A stretch of DNA of 64,000 bases from Bacillota bacterium (GCA_017437745.1 JAFRYI010000007.1:62001-126000); one strand, 5' to 3'; positions 46,851-56,676 are shown, numbered from the stretch's first letter. The notes: a model not told the origin generated them from the sequence alone. A program made the numbers and translations.

Positions 46851-46930
46851 AGTATCTTCCGGAGAAAGTATCTTGTCTGAACATGGTTTTTCGAGCGGGC
46901 TTTTTGAGTTCGCAGGACTACGATGATCTG

Positions 46931-46963
46931 CGCTTTCCGGAAGATGACGGAAAGCGATTTTTA
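46931..46963 (+). terminator. Terminator of the riboswitch expression platform
   Basis: CGCTTTCCG (46931-46939) pairs with CGGAAAGCG (46948-46956), followed by ATTTTTATT, just ahead of the ribosome site of the first gene. Confidence 0.8.
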
Positions 46964-46989
46964 TTGGTTCTTAAGAAAAGGAGAAAAGA

Positions 46990-48036
46990 ATGAAGACCAG
47001 AAAGATCATCGCGCTCGTGCTCGCGCTCGTAATGGCACTCGGTATGCTTACGGCGTGCGGAACTTCGGGCAACACCACACCGGCGAACAACGCCAACAAT
47101 TCCAACACAGAGCCGGTCGCGAGCCACTACCCCGTGACCATCGACACCTTCAACTATGCCAAGGAGCAGATAAAGGTGACCTTCGATAAGATGCCCGAAA
47201 AGGTAGTCTGCACCAACCAGACCCAGACAGAGCTTATGCTCTACTTCGGCCTTGACAAGTACATCGCCGGAATGGCTTATCTCGACGGTGCCGTAAGGTC
47301 CGACCTTCAGGCTCAGTATGATGCCCTCAAGGCAGCAGGCAAGGAGCTTACCGTAAAGGGCTATCCCTCCAAGGAAGTAGTGCTCGCGCTTGAGCCGGAC
47401 TTCATCTTCGGATGGAGGAGCGCTTTTGCGGACAAGTCCCTGGGTGACGTTTCCGAGTGGCACAAGCTCGGCACCAACACCATGATACTCCGCTGCTCAA
47501 ACAACACTGTAAACAAGAGGGATCTTGATGCCGTACTGGCCGACATCGCGGACATCGGAGCCATATTCGACATAGAAGACAAGACCGACAAGTACATTGC
47601 GGACACCAAAGCACTCATCCAGAAGATAGACGAGAAGGTAGCGAGCCTCGACAGGTCACCCTACAGAGCCGTCATCATAGAACCCATGGGCGAAGGCAGC
47701 TGGTACTGCTGGGGCAGCAATACCCTTACCGGTAACCTCGTAGTCAAGGCGGGCGGCGAGTACGCTCTTCCTGCAGGCGGAGATCTCTCCATAGAGGACA
47801 TAGTTAAGATCAATCCGGAAGTCATAATCATCGACTACATGGAAGAAGAGGGCAAGACGACCGCTGAGTGCGAGGCTGCAGCTATCGCTACCGTTACCGG
47901 CGTAGAAGCGCTGGCCGAAGTTCCTGCCGTTAAGAACGGCAAAGTAATGGCGGTGAACCTGACCGATGTGTACGGCGGCGGCATCCGTATGGTGCCCTCC
48001 GTAGAAGCCATGTTCAACTTCATGTACAGTAAATGA
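46990..48036 (+). CDS. Cobalamin-type ABC transporter substrate-binding lipoprotein
   Basis: The 348-residue protein has a lipoprotein signal (K-T-R-K then a hydrophobic run, lipobox M-L-T-A-C with Cys23) and a short Asn/Thr-rich linker. The rest is a BtuF/FhuD-type binding fold with F-D-K-M-P-E-K-V-V-C and L-G-L-D-K-Y-I-A-like first-lobe segments. Family relatives bind cobalamin, haem or siderophores; the riboswitch upstream points to cobalamin or another corrinoid. The ATG follows AAAAGGAG. It is coupled to the permease by ATGA. Confidence 0.9.
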   Translation: MKTRKIIALVLALVMALGMLTACGTSGNTTPANNANNSNTEPVASHYPVTIDTFNYAKEQIKVTFDKMPEKVVCTNQTQTELMLYFGLDKYIAGMAYLDGAVRSDLQAQYDALKAAGKELTVKGYPSKEVVLALEPDFIFGWRSAFADKSLGDVSEWHKLGTNTMILRCSNNTVNKRDLDAVLADIADIGAIFDIEDKTDKYIADTKALIQKIDEKVASLDRSPYRAVIIEPMGEGSWYCWGSNTLTGNLVVKAGGEYALPAGGDLSIEDIVKINPEVIIIDYMEEEGKTTAECEAAAIATVTGVEALAEVPAVKNGKVMAVNLTDVYGGGIRMVPSVEAMFNFMYSK

Positions 48037-49154
48037 GCAAAGAATCACTGATAAACAGGAAGCACATAGTTTTAAGGATGATGATAATAGTCTTTATCAT
48101 CATCCTTGTGCTGTCCATATTGCTTGCGGTGACCATCGGTGCCGTTAAGATACCCTTCGGCGATGTATACCGCATAGTTCTATATAACGCCACACACTTT
48201 AAGATAGGTTCCCTCGAGACCGGCATTCTGATAGGAGATCTGGACTTTGCGTCTAAGGGTACAATGTACGAGATAGTCTGGAATGTAAGGATGCCCAGAG
48301 TAATGATGGGTGCGATAGTCGGCGTCCTCCTCGCCATGTGCGGTGTGGTGATGCAGGCTACAGTGCAGAACCCGCTTGCTGACCCGTATATTCTGGGCAT
48401 CTCCTCCGGAGCTTCTCTGGGCGCGACATTCTCAATAATGATAGGCGCGTCGGCGATCTTTACGGGATTCCTGGCCACCATGGGCACTGCATTCTGGGCC
48501 TTTTTGGGAGCGCTGGGCGCCATGGCGCTTGTCATGACTCTTGCGCACATAGGCGGCGGAAGGATCACATCTGCCAAACTGGTTTTGGCGGGCTGTGTGG
48601 TAGGAAGCCTTTGCGGAGCTTTTACGAACATCATAGTGTATATAGGTCAGGACGCGGAGAACATGAAGAACGTCACCTATTGGCTGATGGGCAGCATGAC
48701 GGCGGCAAGATGGCACAATCTTCCGCTGCCGGGCATATGCGCCGCTGCAGGGCTGCTGTTCTTCCTGACACAGCTTAGGACCATGAATACACTGCTTTTG
48801 GGAGACGAGGCGGCAATAACTCTGGGCATAGACCTGGGTAAGAGGCGCAGGTTATACATGCTCATAACCTCGCTGCTCTCGGCGGTTGCGGTATGTACGT
48901 GCGGCATAGTGGGTTTTGTGGGCCTTATGGTGCCGCACATCGTAAGAGGCTTCGTGGGCTCGGACCACAGGTTCCTCCTTCCGATAGCGGCTCTTTCCGG
49001 CGGAATATTCCTGATATGGACGGATGTGCTGGCCAGGGTAGTAATGCCCAACTCGGAGATTCCTATAGGAGTCATAACCTCCGCGATAGGCGCGCCGATC
49101 TTCGTCTACATGATGATCAAGAAGTCCTACGGATTCGGGGGTGGCGACAGATGA
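48033..49154 (+). CDS. btuC: FecCD/BtuC-type ABC transporter permease
   Basis: The 373-residue protein has about ten membrane segments and FecCD features: R-M-P-R-V-M-M-G, V-Q-N-P-L-A-D-P-Y-I-L-G-I-S-S-G-A-S, and G-F-V-G-L-M-V-P-H-I-V-R, the last contacting the ATPase. With its neighbours it should import cobalamin or another corrinoid. Starts and stops overlap by ATGA on both sides. Confidence 0.92.
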   Translation: MSKESLINRKHIVLRMMIIVFIIILVLSILLAVTIGAVKIPFGDVYRIVLYNATHFKIGSLETGILIGDLDFASKGTMYEIVWNVRMPRVMMGAIVGVLLAMCGVVMQATVQNPLADPYILGISSGASLGATFSIMIGASAIFTGFLATMGTAFWAFLGALGAMALVMTLAHIGGGRITSAKLVLAGCVVGSLCGAFTNIIVYIGQDAENMKNVTYWLMGSMTAARWHNLPLPGICAAAGLLFFLTQLRTMNTLLLGDEAAITLGIDLGKRRRLYMLITSLLSAVAVCTCGIVGFVGLMVPHIVRGFVGSDHRFLLPIAALSGGIFLIWTDVLARVVMPNSEIPIGVITSAIGAPIFVYMMIKKSYGFGGGDR

Positions 49155-49927
49155 AGCTGGAAACAAAAGACGTCGTCGTTACCCTGTCAAGGAAAGACAT
49201 CGTAAAGAAAGTCTCCCTGCAGGTGAAGAACAACGATTTCGTGGGTCTTCTCGGCCCCAACGGAAGCGGCAAGACCACGCTCCTGAAAAGCATATACAGG
49301 GTCCTTAAGCCTTCCGCGGGATATATCTATCTTGATGATGCCGACATCAGCCGCCTGGACTACAGACAGACCGCAAAGCGCATGGGCGTAGTCAGCCAGT
49401 TCAACAACCTGGCCTTCGATTTTACAGTCGAGGACATGGTCCTCATGGGAAGGGCCCCTCACAAGAAAGCCTTCGAAAAGGATACCGAAGAGGACTATGC
49501 CATTGCTCATGAGGCGCTTCGCAAAGTTGACATGATGGACTTTAAGGACAGGAGCTTTCTGACGCTTTCAGGGGGAGAGAAGCAGAGGATAATACTTGCA
49601 AGGACACTTGCCCAGCAGGTGGAGATGCTTATACTTGACGAACCCACCAACCACCTGGACATAAAGTATCAGATCCAGATAATGGATGTGGTGAAGTCTC
49701 TGGGAGTGGGAGTGCTTGCAGCGCTTCACGACCTCAATCTTACGCTTATGTATTGCAATTATGTTTACGTTCTGAAGGACGGCTGCATAGTGGCTCACGG
49801 ACCTACCGAGGAGATAATCACCGAGGAGCTTATAAGGAACGTATACGAGGTGGAGTGCTCTGTTGAAAGACACCCCAGGAGCGGCAAGCTGCACGTAACG
49901 TTCTTCTCTAATCTGAAGGAGGCTTAG
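49151..49927 (+). CDS. btuD: BtuD-type ABC transporter ATPase
   Basis: The 258-residue protein has Walker A G-P-N-G-S-G-K-T-T, the signature L-S-G-G-E-K-Q-R, Walker B M-L-I-L-D-E-P-T-N-H-L-D and an H-loop A-L-H-D-L-N. It powers the importer. The ATG at 49151 overlaps the permease stop; the longer frame upstream (from 48893) lies inside the permease gene and is discarded. Confidence 0.93.
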   Translation: MKLETKDVVVTLSRKDIVKKVSLQVKNNDFVGLLGPNGSGKTTLLKSIYRVLKPSAGYIYLDDADISRLDYRQTAKRMGVVSQFNNLAFDFTVEDMVLMGRAPHKKAFEKDTEEDYAIAHEALRKVDMMDFKDRSFLTLSGGEKQRIILARTLAQQVEMLILDEPTNHLDIKYQIQIMDVVKSLGVGVLAALHDLNLTLMYCNYVYVLKDGCIVAHGPTEEIITEELIRNVYEVECSVERHPRSGKLHVTFFSNLKEA

Positions 49928-49930
49928 GCA

Positions 49931-50263
49931 ATGAAGATAGCAATGATAAACTGCCTTAAGGCCAATGATGTCTGTACGGGCGCGGGCTGCCTTAAGGCGT
50001 TCAACGGCAGAACGAAGCATTTTGAACAGTATGCGGGGACGGACCTGGAGCTTGTTGCCATGGCCCGCTGCAACGGCTGCGAGGCCGGGATCGACGAAGG
50101 CTTTAAGGAAAAGCTGGACCGCATAGTATCCATAGGCACGGAGGTGTGCCATGTAGGCGTATGTACCGTGCGCAAAGACCTTGGTAAGGAATGCCCCGTC
50201 ATTACCGAAGCTCTTGATTATCTTCAGGAGCGCGGTGTAAAGGTCATAAGGGGCACCCACTGA
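49931..50263 (+). CDS. CGGC-domain putative metal-binding protein
   Basis: The 110-residue protein matches the CGGC domain: M-K-I-A-M-I-N-C-L-K at the start, C-T-G-A-G-C, then R-C-N-G-C-E (in place of C-G-G-C), and V-C-H-V-G-V-C before the end. Eight cysteines suggest an Fe-S cluster or other metal site. The function of the family is unknown. It begins 4 bases after btuD with GAAGGAGG upstream, so it is the fourth gene of the cobalamin operon and may handle corrinoid or cobalt. Confidence 0.82.
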   Translation: MKIAMINCLKANDVCTGAGCLKAFNGRTKHFEQYAGTDLELVAMARCNGCEAGIDEGFKEKLDRIVSIGTEVCHVGVCTVRKDLGKECPVITEALDYLQERGVKVIRGTH

Positions 50264-50347
50264 TATTTGTTTTTTAATCATTGCGGTCATTCGGAGATAA
50301 CGAAAGACGGTCTGATAGACTTTGCTCTGTTCGAGAAAAAAGAATGA
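50264..50347 (+). other. Short in-frame coding-like remnant after the CGGC gene
   Basis: The CGGC frame reopens after its TGA and reads on for 27 codons to a TGA at 50345; the later part, N-H-C-G-H-S-E-I-T-K-D-G-L-I-D-F-A, looks like real protein. There is no good start codon or ribosome site. It may be the tail of a lost gene, or chance. Confidence 0.3.
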
Positions 50348-50359
50348 GTTCTGACGATC

Positions 50360-50390
50360 CCGGCCCGCGTCCGCGGGCCGGTTTTTTATT
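50360..50390 (+). terminator. Terminator of the cobalamin operon
   Basis: A perfect 10-bp stem (50360-50369 with 50372-50381) is followed by TTTTTTATT. Confidence 0.88.
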
Positions 50391-50417
50391 GCCTTAAACA
50401 GATAAAAAGGCTACAAT
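50389..50417 (+). promoter_or_regulatory. Promoter of the phosphohexomutase gene
   Basis: TTGCCT (50389-50394) and TACAAT (50412-50417) are 17 bases apart. Confidence 0.6.
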
Positions 50418-50463
50418 TATAATGGGAAAAAGCAATGCGGCACACGGGTGCCGGGAGGATACG

Positions 50464-52038
50464 ATGAAAGATTACAAAGCGCTGCAGAACGGCTCCGACA
50501 TTCGCGGAGTGGCCATGAAAACAGAGGGCGGCAAGCCCGTGAACCTTACGGACGAGGCGGTAACGGACCTTGCCCGGGGATTCGCGGAATGGCTGCGCGC
50601 GAAATACCCGGACAAGGACCCGGGTTCCTTCAGCGTGGCTGTGGGAAGGGATTCCAGACTTACCGGAGAGTTCCTTCAGCAGGTATTCTGCACGTCGATG
50701 GCGGCTCAGGGTTTTTCCGTGCTGAACTGCGGCATGGCCACCACGCCCGCCATGTTCATGGCTACCGTAAACGACGAGATAGCGCCTGAAGGCGCCGTCA
50801 TGATAACCGCCAGCCACCTGCCCAGCGAGAGGAACGGCCTTAAGTTCTTCACCCGCGACGGCGGCCTGGACAAGAAGGACATAGCGGAGATCATCAGGAT
50901 CGCGGAGAGCGAGTCCGCAACCGGCTTTTTCTGCGCTCCCGGGGACGACTGCTGCTGCGGTCAGCCCTTCGGAGAGGTCTATGAATACGACCTAATGAAG
51001 TTCTACTCCACCCACCTTAAGCGCATCATCTGCAAGGGACTGGGCGCGGAACCCGGTATAGATAAAAAGACCGGAGCGGAAGTCTTCGGCAAGCCGCTTG
51101 CAGGCCTAAAGATAGCGGTCGACGCGGGCAACGGAGCCGGCGGATTCTACGTTTCCAACGTACTGAAGCCTCTTGGCGCGGACTGCGGAGGCAGCCAGTT
51201 CCTGGACCCGGACGGAACCTTCCCGAACCACATACCCAACCCGGAAAACAAAGAAGCAATGGAAAGCATCTGCGCCGCCGTAAAGGCCTCCGGCGCGGAC
51301 CTGGGAATAATATTCGACACGGACGTGGACCGCTCCGCGGCAGTGGACGAGCACGGACGCGAGATAGCGCGCAACCGTATAGTTGCCCTGGCGGCGGCTC
51401 TGGCGAGCGAAGGCCACCCGGGCACCACGATAGTTACGGACAGCATCACCAGCACCCAGCTCGGCGTCTTCCTGAAGGAAGAACTGGGGCTTAAGCACCT
51501 GCGCTTCAAGAGGGGCTACAAGAACGTCATTAACAAGGGACTGGAACTGAACGCCGCGGGCACCGACTGTCAGCTTGCAATAGAGACCTCCGGCCACGCC
51601 GCCATGAAGGAGAACTATTTCCTGGACGACGGCGCTTACCTGGCCACGCGCATAGTAATAAAGTCCGCTCAGCTGAAGGCGAAAGGCCTTGGAATATCCA
51701 GCGTTCTGGAGAAACTGGAGGATCCTCTGGAGGCGAAGGAATACCGCTTCGCCATAAAGGCGGAGAATTTCGCGGACTACGCCCAGACCGTACTGGACCG
51801 CGCGCAGAGCGCTGTAGAAAAAGGCGAGCTCCCCGGAACGTCGCTGGAGCTACCCAACTACGAAGGAGTGCGTATCAACTTCGACAAGGAACACGGCGAC
51901 GGCTGGCTGCTGATCCGCAAGTCCCTGCACGACCCTGTCATGCCCATGAACGTAGAGAGCAACATCCCCGGCGGAGTTCAGCGCATCTACGATGGCTTCC
52001 TGACCGTCCTTAAGGAGTACGATCAGCTGGAACTCTAG
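50464..52038 (+). CDS. Phosphomannomutase/phosphoglucomutase family protein
   Basis: The 524-residue protein belongs to the alpha-D-phosphohexomutase superfamily. The active-site serine is in T-A-S-H-L-P-S-E-R-N-G, the Mg-binding loop is D-T-D-V-D-R-S and the sugar-binding loop is E-T-S-G-H. The N-terminal G-S-D-I-R-G is also typical. It interconverts hexose 1- and 6-phosphates; glucose versus mannose specificity is not evident. The ATG at 50464 follows GGGAGG; the in-frame ATG at 50422 is less well supported. Confidence 0.9.
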   Translation: MKDYKALQNGSDIRGVAMKTEGGKPVNLTDEAVTDLARGFAEWLRAKYPDKDPGSFSVAVGRDSRLTGEFLQQVFCTSMAAQGFSVLNCGMATTPAMFMATVNDEIAPEGAVMITASHLPSERNGLKFFTRDGGLDKKDIAEIIRIAESESATGFFCAPGDDCCCGQPFGEVYEYDLMKFYSTHLKRIICKGLGAEPGIDKKTGAEVFGKPLAGLKIAVDAGNGAGGFYVSNVLKPLGADCGGSQFLDPDGTFPNHIPNPENKEAMESICAAVKASGADLGIIFDTDVDRSAAVDEHGREIARNRIVALAAALASEGHPGTTIVTDSITSTQLGVFLKEELGLKHLRFKRGYKNVINKGLELNAAGTDCQLAIETSGHAAMKENYFLDDGAYLATRIVIKSAQLKAKGLGISSVLEKLEDPLEAKEYRFAIKAENFADYAQTVLDRAQSAVEKGELPGTSLELPNYEGVRINFDKEHGDGWLLIRKSLHDPVMPMNVESNIPGGVQRIYDGFLTVLKEYDQLEL

Positions 52039-52174
52039 CGCATATCCTTCTATCTTAAAAATAATATTTATGATATAATATTACGTCTAACGTATTTTAG
52101 ATATTATTGATCAGCATGTCATCAGCGCGAGCGTGTCCGTAAGCACTGATAACACGCGGAACAAAAGTAGATAT

Positions 52175-55100
52175 ATGGCGTTCACACACCTACACGTACA
52201 TACCGAATACAGCCTTCTCGACGGAGCCTGCCGCATAGACAAACTGATGGCCAGGGCCCGCGAGCTTGGCATGGATTCGATAGCCATAACGGACCACGGC
52301 GTAATGTTCGGCGCGGTGCGTTTCTTCGAGGAAGCTAAGAGCGCCGGCATCAAGCCGATCATAGGCTGCGAATGCTACGTGGCGCCCCGCACGCGCTTCG
52401 ACAAGGACCCGCAGAAGGACCGTCATCAGCATCACCTGGTGCTCCTTGCCAAGGACGAGACCGGCTATAAGAACCTTATAAAGATGGTCTCCCTGGGCTA
52501 CAAGGAAGGCTATTACTACAAGCCGCGCATAGACCACGAGCTGCTGGAAAAGCATCACGAGGGTCTGGTCTGCCTGTCCGCCTGCCTCGCGGGCAAGGTG
52601 CAGCACGAACTTCTGGAAGGCAACTACGAGGCCGCTAAGGAAGAAGCGCTATTCTTCAAGAACCTCTTCGGCGACGACTACTACCTGGAGCTTCAGGACC
52701 AGGGTCTGGAAGAGGAGATAGGCGTAAACGAAGGCCTGCGCAGGCTTTCCGCGGAGCTCGGCATAAAGATGGTCGCCACCAACGACGTCCACTACATCCA
52801 CCAGGAGGACGCCAAGGCGCACGACGTACTGCTCTGCATAGGCACCAAGAACTTCCTGTCCGAAGACGACCGCATGACCTTCCCCAACGACCAGTTCTAC
52901 CTGAAGTCCGAGGAAGAGATGCGCCGCATCTTCAGCGAAGTCCCGGAAGCCATAGACAACACTCAGGAGATCGTGGACAAGTGCAATTTCCGGTTCGAGT
53001 TCGGCAAGTACCACATCCCCAAATTCAAGGTGCCGGAAGGCTATACGGAGTTCAGCTACTTCGAGTATCTTTGCTGGTCAGGTCTGGAATACCGTTACGG
53101 AAGCAAGGAAAGCAGACCCTCCGCTTCCAGAGGATACCCGATGGTCCCCCCGCAGGACATGGAGTCCCTTGCTCCCACCGTCTCCGAGGAACTTAAGGAG
53201 CGCATGCGCTACGAGATCCGCACCATAGAGAAGATGGGCTACGTAGGCTACTTCCTTATCGTCTGGGACTTCGTAAACTACGCCAAGGGCAACGGCATAA
53301 TGGTGGGCCCCGGAAGAGGCTCCGCCGCAGGTTCCATAGTCTCCTACACTCTGGAGATAACGGACATAGACCCGATAAGATTCAGCCTTATCTTCGAGCG
53401 CTTCCTTAACAGCGAGCGAGTATCCATGCCGGATATCGACATGGACTTCTGCATAGAGCGCCGCGGCGAGGTCATCGACTACGTAAAGCGCCGCTACGGC
53501 GAGGACAACGTATCGCAGATATCCACCTTCGGAACGCTCAAGGCAAGGGCCGCCTTCAAGGATGTAGCCCGCGTCTACGAGCTTCCGTTCAACAGGTCGC
53601 TGGAGATCTCCAAGACCATTCCGGACGACCTAAAGATAACGCTGGACAAGGCCCTGGACGGCAGCCCGGACTTCCGCGCCGCCTACGATTCGGATCCGCT
53701 GGTCCACCAGATTGTGGACTCCGCCAGGATACTGGAAGGCCTTTCCAGGAACGTCGGCACCCACGCCGCCGGAGTCGTAATATCCTCCGAGCCCGTGGAC
53801 GACGTAGTACCGCTGGTGGCTTCCGACAAGGGATTCGCCACCCAGTACACGATGACGGAGATAGAGCACCTGGGTCTTCTTAAGATGGACTTCCTGGGCC
53901 TGCGCAACCTTACCGCCATCCAGGACTGCCTGCGCATGGTGAAGAAGGACACCGGCGTGGACGTGGATCTGCAGAAGATACCCTACGACGATCCCAAGGT
54001 CTACAAGACCATCGCGGACGGCAACACGGTAGGCATATTCCAGCTGGAATCCGGCGGAATGACAAGCTTCATGAAGGACCTCCAGCCGGACTGTCTGGAA
54101 GACCTCATAGCGGGTATATCGCTCTACAGACCCGGTCCCATGGACTCCATACCCACCTACGTGGAGTGCAAGAAGAACCCTAAGAAAGTAAAGTACCTTG
54201 TTCCGGAGCTAAAGCCCATACTGTCGCCGACCTACGGCTGCATAGTGTACCAGGAGCAGGTAATGGACATAGTGCGCTCGCTCGCCGGCTACTCCTACGG
54301 CAGGGCGGACCTTGTGCGCAGGGCCATGTCGAAGAAAAAAGCGGACGTAATGGCCAAGGAAAGGGAGTACTTCGTAAACGGCAAGCTCAACGAAGACGGC
54401 AGCATAGACGTTCCCGGATGCATCAGGAACGGCATACCGGAGAAAGCGGCAAACACCATCTTCGATGAGATGACGAGCTTCGCGGCCTACGCGTTCAACA
54501 AGTCGCACGCGGCGGCATACGCCGTGGTCGCGTACCAGACCGCGTGGCTTAAGACTTATTATCCGGCGCAGTTCATGGCGAGCCTCATGACCTACCCGGC
54601 GGGCAACGACGCGGTGGCGGGCCTCATCCGCAACGCTAACGACATGGGCATCAAGGTGCTTCCGCCGGACGTCAACAGGAGCCAAAAGCACTTCGAGTCC
54701 GAGAACGGCTCCATACGCTACGGACTGCTCGGAATAAAGCACGTGGGCGAAGCCATAGTGGACGAGATAATACGCGCCAGAAACGTAAAGATGCCTTCGG
54801 ACATATTCGAATTCATAGACGGTCTGGACGTTAAGCAGGTAAACAGGCAGGCCATGGAAGCGCTCATCAAAGCAGGCGCTCTGGACTGCTTCCCCGGAAA
54901 CAGAGCCCAGAAGCTCGTAACCGTCGGGGACCTGATAGACAGCGCCCAGGCAACGGCAAAGAAAACGCTCGAGGGGCAGATAAGCCTCTTCTCCATGGAC
55001 GATTCCACGCCGGGCATCAGCCTTAAGAGGACCATGACCCCCATGTCGGAGTTCCTCCGCGAGGACCTGATGCGCATGGAAAAGGAGATGCTGGGCATAT

Positions 55101-55693
55101 ACCTTACGGACCACCCGCTGAACGACGTCAGGGAGACGATACTCCAGGTCATAAACATGGACACGGAGATCCTGACCAACCCGGACAAGGTCGTTAACGT
55201 CAAGAACGGCAGCATAGTAACCATGGCGGGCCTGATCACGAGCATCAAGAAGCTGATCACCAAGAAGGGCTCGCAGATGGCGTTCCTGTCGGTGGAAGAT
55301 CTCTACGGACAGCTGGAAGTAGTAGTCTTCCCCAAGGTGTTCGAGGCCTACAGGCAGAACCTGGAAGAGGACCGGATAGTGGTGATCCGCGGCAAACTTG
55401 ACCTGGCGGAGGAAGGCGCGCCCAAACTGCTGGCGGAATCCGTTCTGAAGCTGGAGCAGGCCGTTACAAAGACCGCAATGGTAAAGATAGTCATCCCGGC
55501 CGGCTACACGGACCAGGAAGGACTGAACAGATTCAGGAGCATAGCAAGGCAGCACCTGGGCGACATGCCCGTGGCGATACTTGTTACGGATACAGGACAT
55601 AAGTTCAAGCCGGACTACGACCTGTGGGTCGATCCGTGCGACGAGTTCTACGAAAAACTGCACGAGGCGTTCGGCGAGAACTGTCTCAGATAG
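52175..55693 (+). CDS. dnaE: DNA polymerase III alpha subunit DnaE
   Basis: The 1172-residue protein starts with a PHP domain (F-T-H-L-H-V-H-T-E-Y-S-L-L-D-G). The catalytic site P-D-I-D-M-D-F lies near residues 418-424, with G-P-G-R-G-S-A-A-G-S before it, and a C-terminal OB fold (V-T-M-A-G-L-I, about 1010-1070) completes the DnaE1 layout. There is no proofreading domain. Start at ATG 52175 fits the family; an in-frame GTG at 52133 is unlikely. It is the replicative or primer-extending polymerase; a PolC is not in the window. It is followed 9 bases later by pfkA, as in many Firmicutes. Confidence 0.96.
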   Translation: MAFTHLHVHTEYSLLDGACRIDKLMARARELGMDSIAITDHGVMFGAVRFFEEAKSAGIKPIIGCECYVAPRTRFDKDPQKDRHQHHLVLLAKDETGYKNLIKMVSLGYKEGYYYKPRIDHELLEKHHEGLVCLSACLAGKVQHELLEGNYEAAKEEALFFKNLFGDDYYLELQDQGLEEEIGVNEGLRRLSAELGIKMVATNDVHYIHQEDAKAHDVLLCIGTKNFLSEDDRMTFPNDQFYLKSEEEMRRIFSEVPEAIDNTQEIVDKCNFRFEFGKYHIPKFKVPEGYTEFSYFEYLCWSGLEYRYGSKESRPSASRGYPMVPPQDMESLAPTVSEELKERMRYEIRTIEKMGYVGYFLIVWDFVNYAKGNGIMVGPGRGSAAGSIVSYTLEITDIDPIRFSLIFERFLNSERVSMPDIDMDFCIERRGEVIDYVKRRYGEDNVSQISTFGTLKARAAFKDVARVYELPFNRSLEISKTIPDDLKITLDKALDGSPDFRAAYDSDPLVHQIVDSARILEGLSRNVGTHAAGVVISSEPVDDVVPLVASDKGFATQYTMTEIEHLGLLKMDFLGLRNLTAIQDCLRMVKKDTGVDVDLQKIPYDDPKVYKTIADGNTVGIFQLESGGMTSFMKDLQPDCLEDLIAGISLYRPGPMDSIPTYVECKKNPKKVKYLVPELKPILSPTYGCIVYQEQVMDIVRSLAGYSYGRADLVRRAMSKKKADVMAKEREYFVNGKLNEDGSIDVPGCIRNGIPEKAANTIFDEMTSFAAYAFNKSHAAAYAVVAYQTAWLKTYYPAQFMASLMTYPAGNDAVAGLIRNANDMGIKVLPPDVNRSQKHFESENGSIRYGLLGIKHVGEAIVDEIIRARNVKMPSDIFEFIDGLDVKQVNRQAMEALIKAGALDCFPGNRAQKLVTVGDLIDSAQATAKKTLEGQISLFSMDDSTPGISLKRTMTPMSEFLREDLMRMEKEMLGIYLTDHPLNDVRETILQVINMDTEILTNPDKVVNVKNGSIVTMAGLITSIKKLITKKGSQMAFLSVEDLYGQLEVVVFPKVFEAYRQNLEEDRIVVIRGKLDLAEEGAPKLLAESVLKLEQAVTKTAMVKIVIPAGYTDQEGLNRFRSIARQHLGDMPVAILVTDTGHKFKPDYDLWVDPCDEFYEKLHEAFGENCLR

Positions 55694-55702
55694 GAGGAAT
55701 AA

Positions 55703-56665
55703 ATGAGAGTAGGAATACTTACCAGCGGCGGAGACGCCCCCGGAATGAACGCTTGCATAAGGGCGGTCGTAAGAGGCGGTCTTTACTACGGCATGGAGAT
55801 CTTCGGGATACAGCAGGGATACGAAGGTCTTATAAACGGCGAGTTCGTGCAGATGAGCACGGCTTCCGTCGCCGACATAATCCACAGGGGCGGAACCATT
55901 CTGCAGACAGCCAGAAGCATAGCGTTCATGGAGGACGCAGGCATAAAGAAGGCTTACGAACAGCTGCAGAAGCATAAGATAGACGCGCTGGTCGTAATAG
56001 GCGGAGACGGTACCCTTACCGGCGCACAGAGGCTCAACGAGCTTACCGGAATGCGCGTGTTCGGACTGCCCGGCACCATAGACAACGACCTGGCCTACAC
56101 GGACTTCACCATCGGTTTCGATACGTCGGTAAACACGGTCCTTTCAGCGATCGGTAACATTCGCGACACGTCAAGTTCACACGGCAGGACCACAATAATA
56201 GAGGTAATGGGCCGTCAGTGCGGAGACATAGCTCTGCACGCGGGGCTTGCCGGCGGAGCCGAGACCATAATGATCCCGGAAAAGTCCTACGATCTGGACG
56301 CTATCGTCAGGAAGCTGCAGGCCGGACGCGAAAGAGGCAAGCGCCACTCCATAATCATAAAGGCGGAGGGCGTGGACATCAGCGCCGAAGATCTTGCCAA
56401 GATCCTTGCCGAACGCATGGGCGGCGTGGAAGTCAAGGTCGTCATCCTGGGATACATCCAGCGCGGAGGAAGCCCCACAGCCCGCGACAGGATACTTGCC
56501 AGCCGCACCGGCGTGCGCTGCATAGAACTGATCCGCGAAGGCGTAAACAACGCGGCGGTAGGAATAAAGGGCGACACCGTGGTGGATTATCCGCTGGCGG
56601 TGGCTCTTGCCATGGAGAAGGACAGCCATCTGGAGTACCAGAGGATCTGCGACATACTGCTGTAA
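55703..56665 (+). CDS. pfkA: ATP-dependent 6-phosphofructokinase
   Basis: The 320-residue protein matches bacterial PfkA: T-S-G-G-D-A-P-G-M-N at the start, the ATP-type G-G-D-G-T, the catalytic P-G-T-I-D-N-D, and E-V-M-G-R and Q-R-G-G-S-P-T effector or substrate sites. The G-G-D-G-T sequence points to ATP rather than pyrophosphate as donor. It commits fructose 6-phosphate to glycolysis. The ATG follows TAGGAGGAATAA. Confidence 0.96.
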   Translation: MRVGILTSGGDAPGMNACIRAVVRGGLYYGMEIFGIQQGYEGLINGEFVQMSTASVADIIHRGGTILQTARSIAFMEDAGIKKAYEQLQKHKIDALVVIGGDGTLTGAQRLNELTGMRVFGLPGTIDNDLAYTDFTIGFDTSVNTVLSAIGNIRDTSSSHGRTTIIEVMGRQCGDIALHAGLAGGAETIMIPEKSYDLDAIVRKLQAGRERGKRHSIIIKAEGVDISAEDLAKILAERMGGVEVKVVILGYIQRGGSPTARDRILASRTGVRCIELIREGVNNAAVGIKGDTVVDYPLAVALAMEKDSHLEYQRICDILL

Positions 56666-56676
56666 GGCATCCGCGC

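Noticed and set aside
50261-50263. TGA as a selenocysteine codon in the CGGC gene
   Set aside because: The family normally ends at about this point (G-T-H), no SECIS-like hairpin is evident and no selenocysteine genes are in the window.
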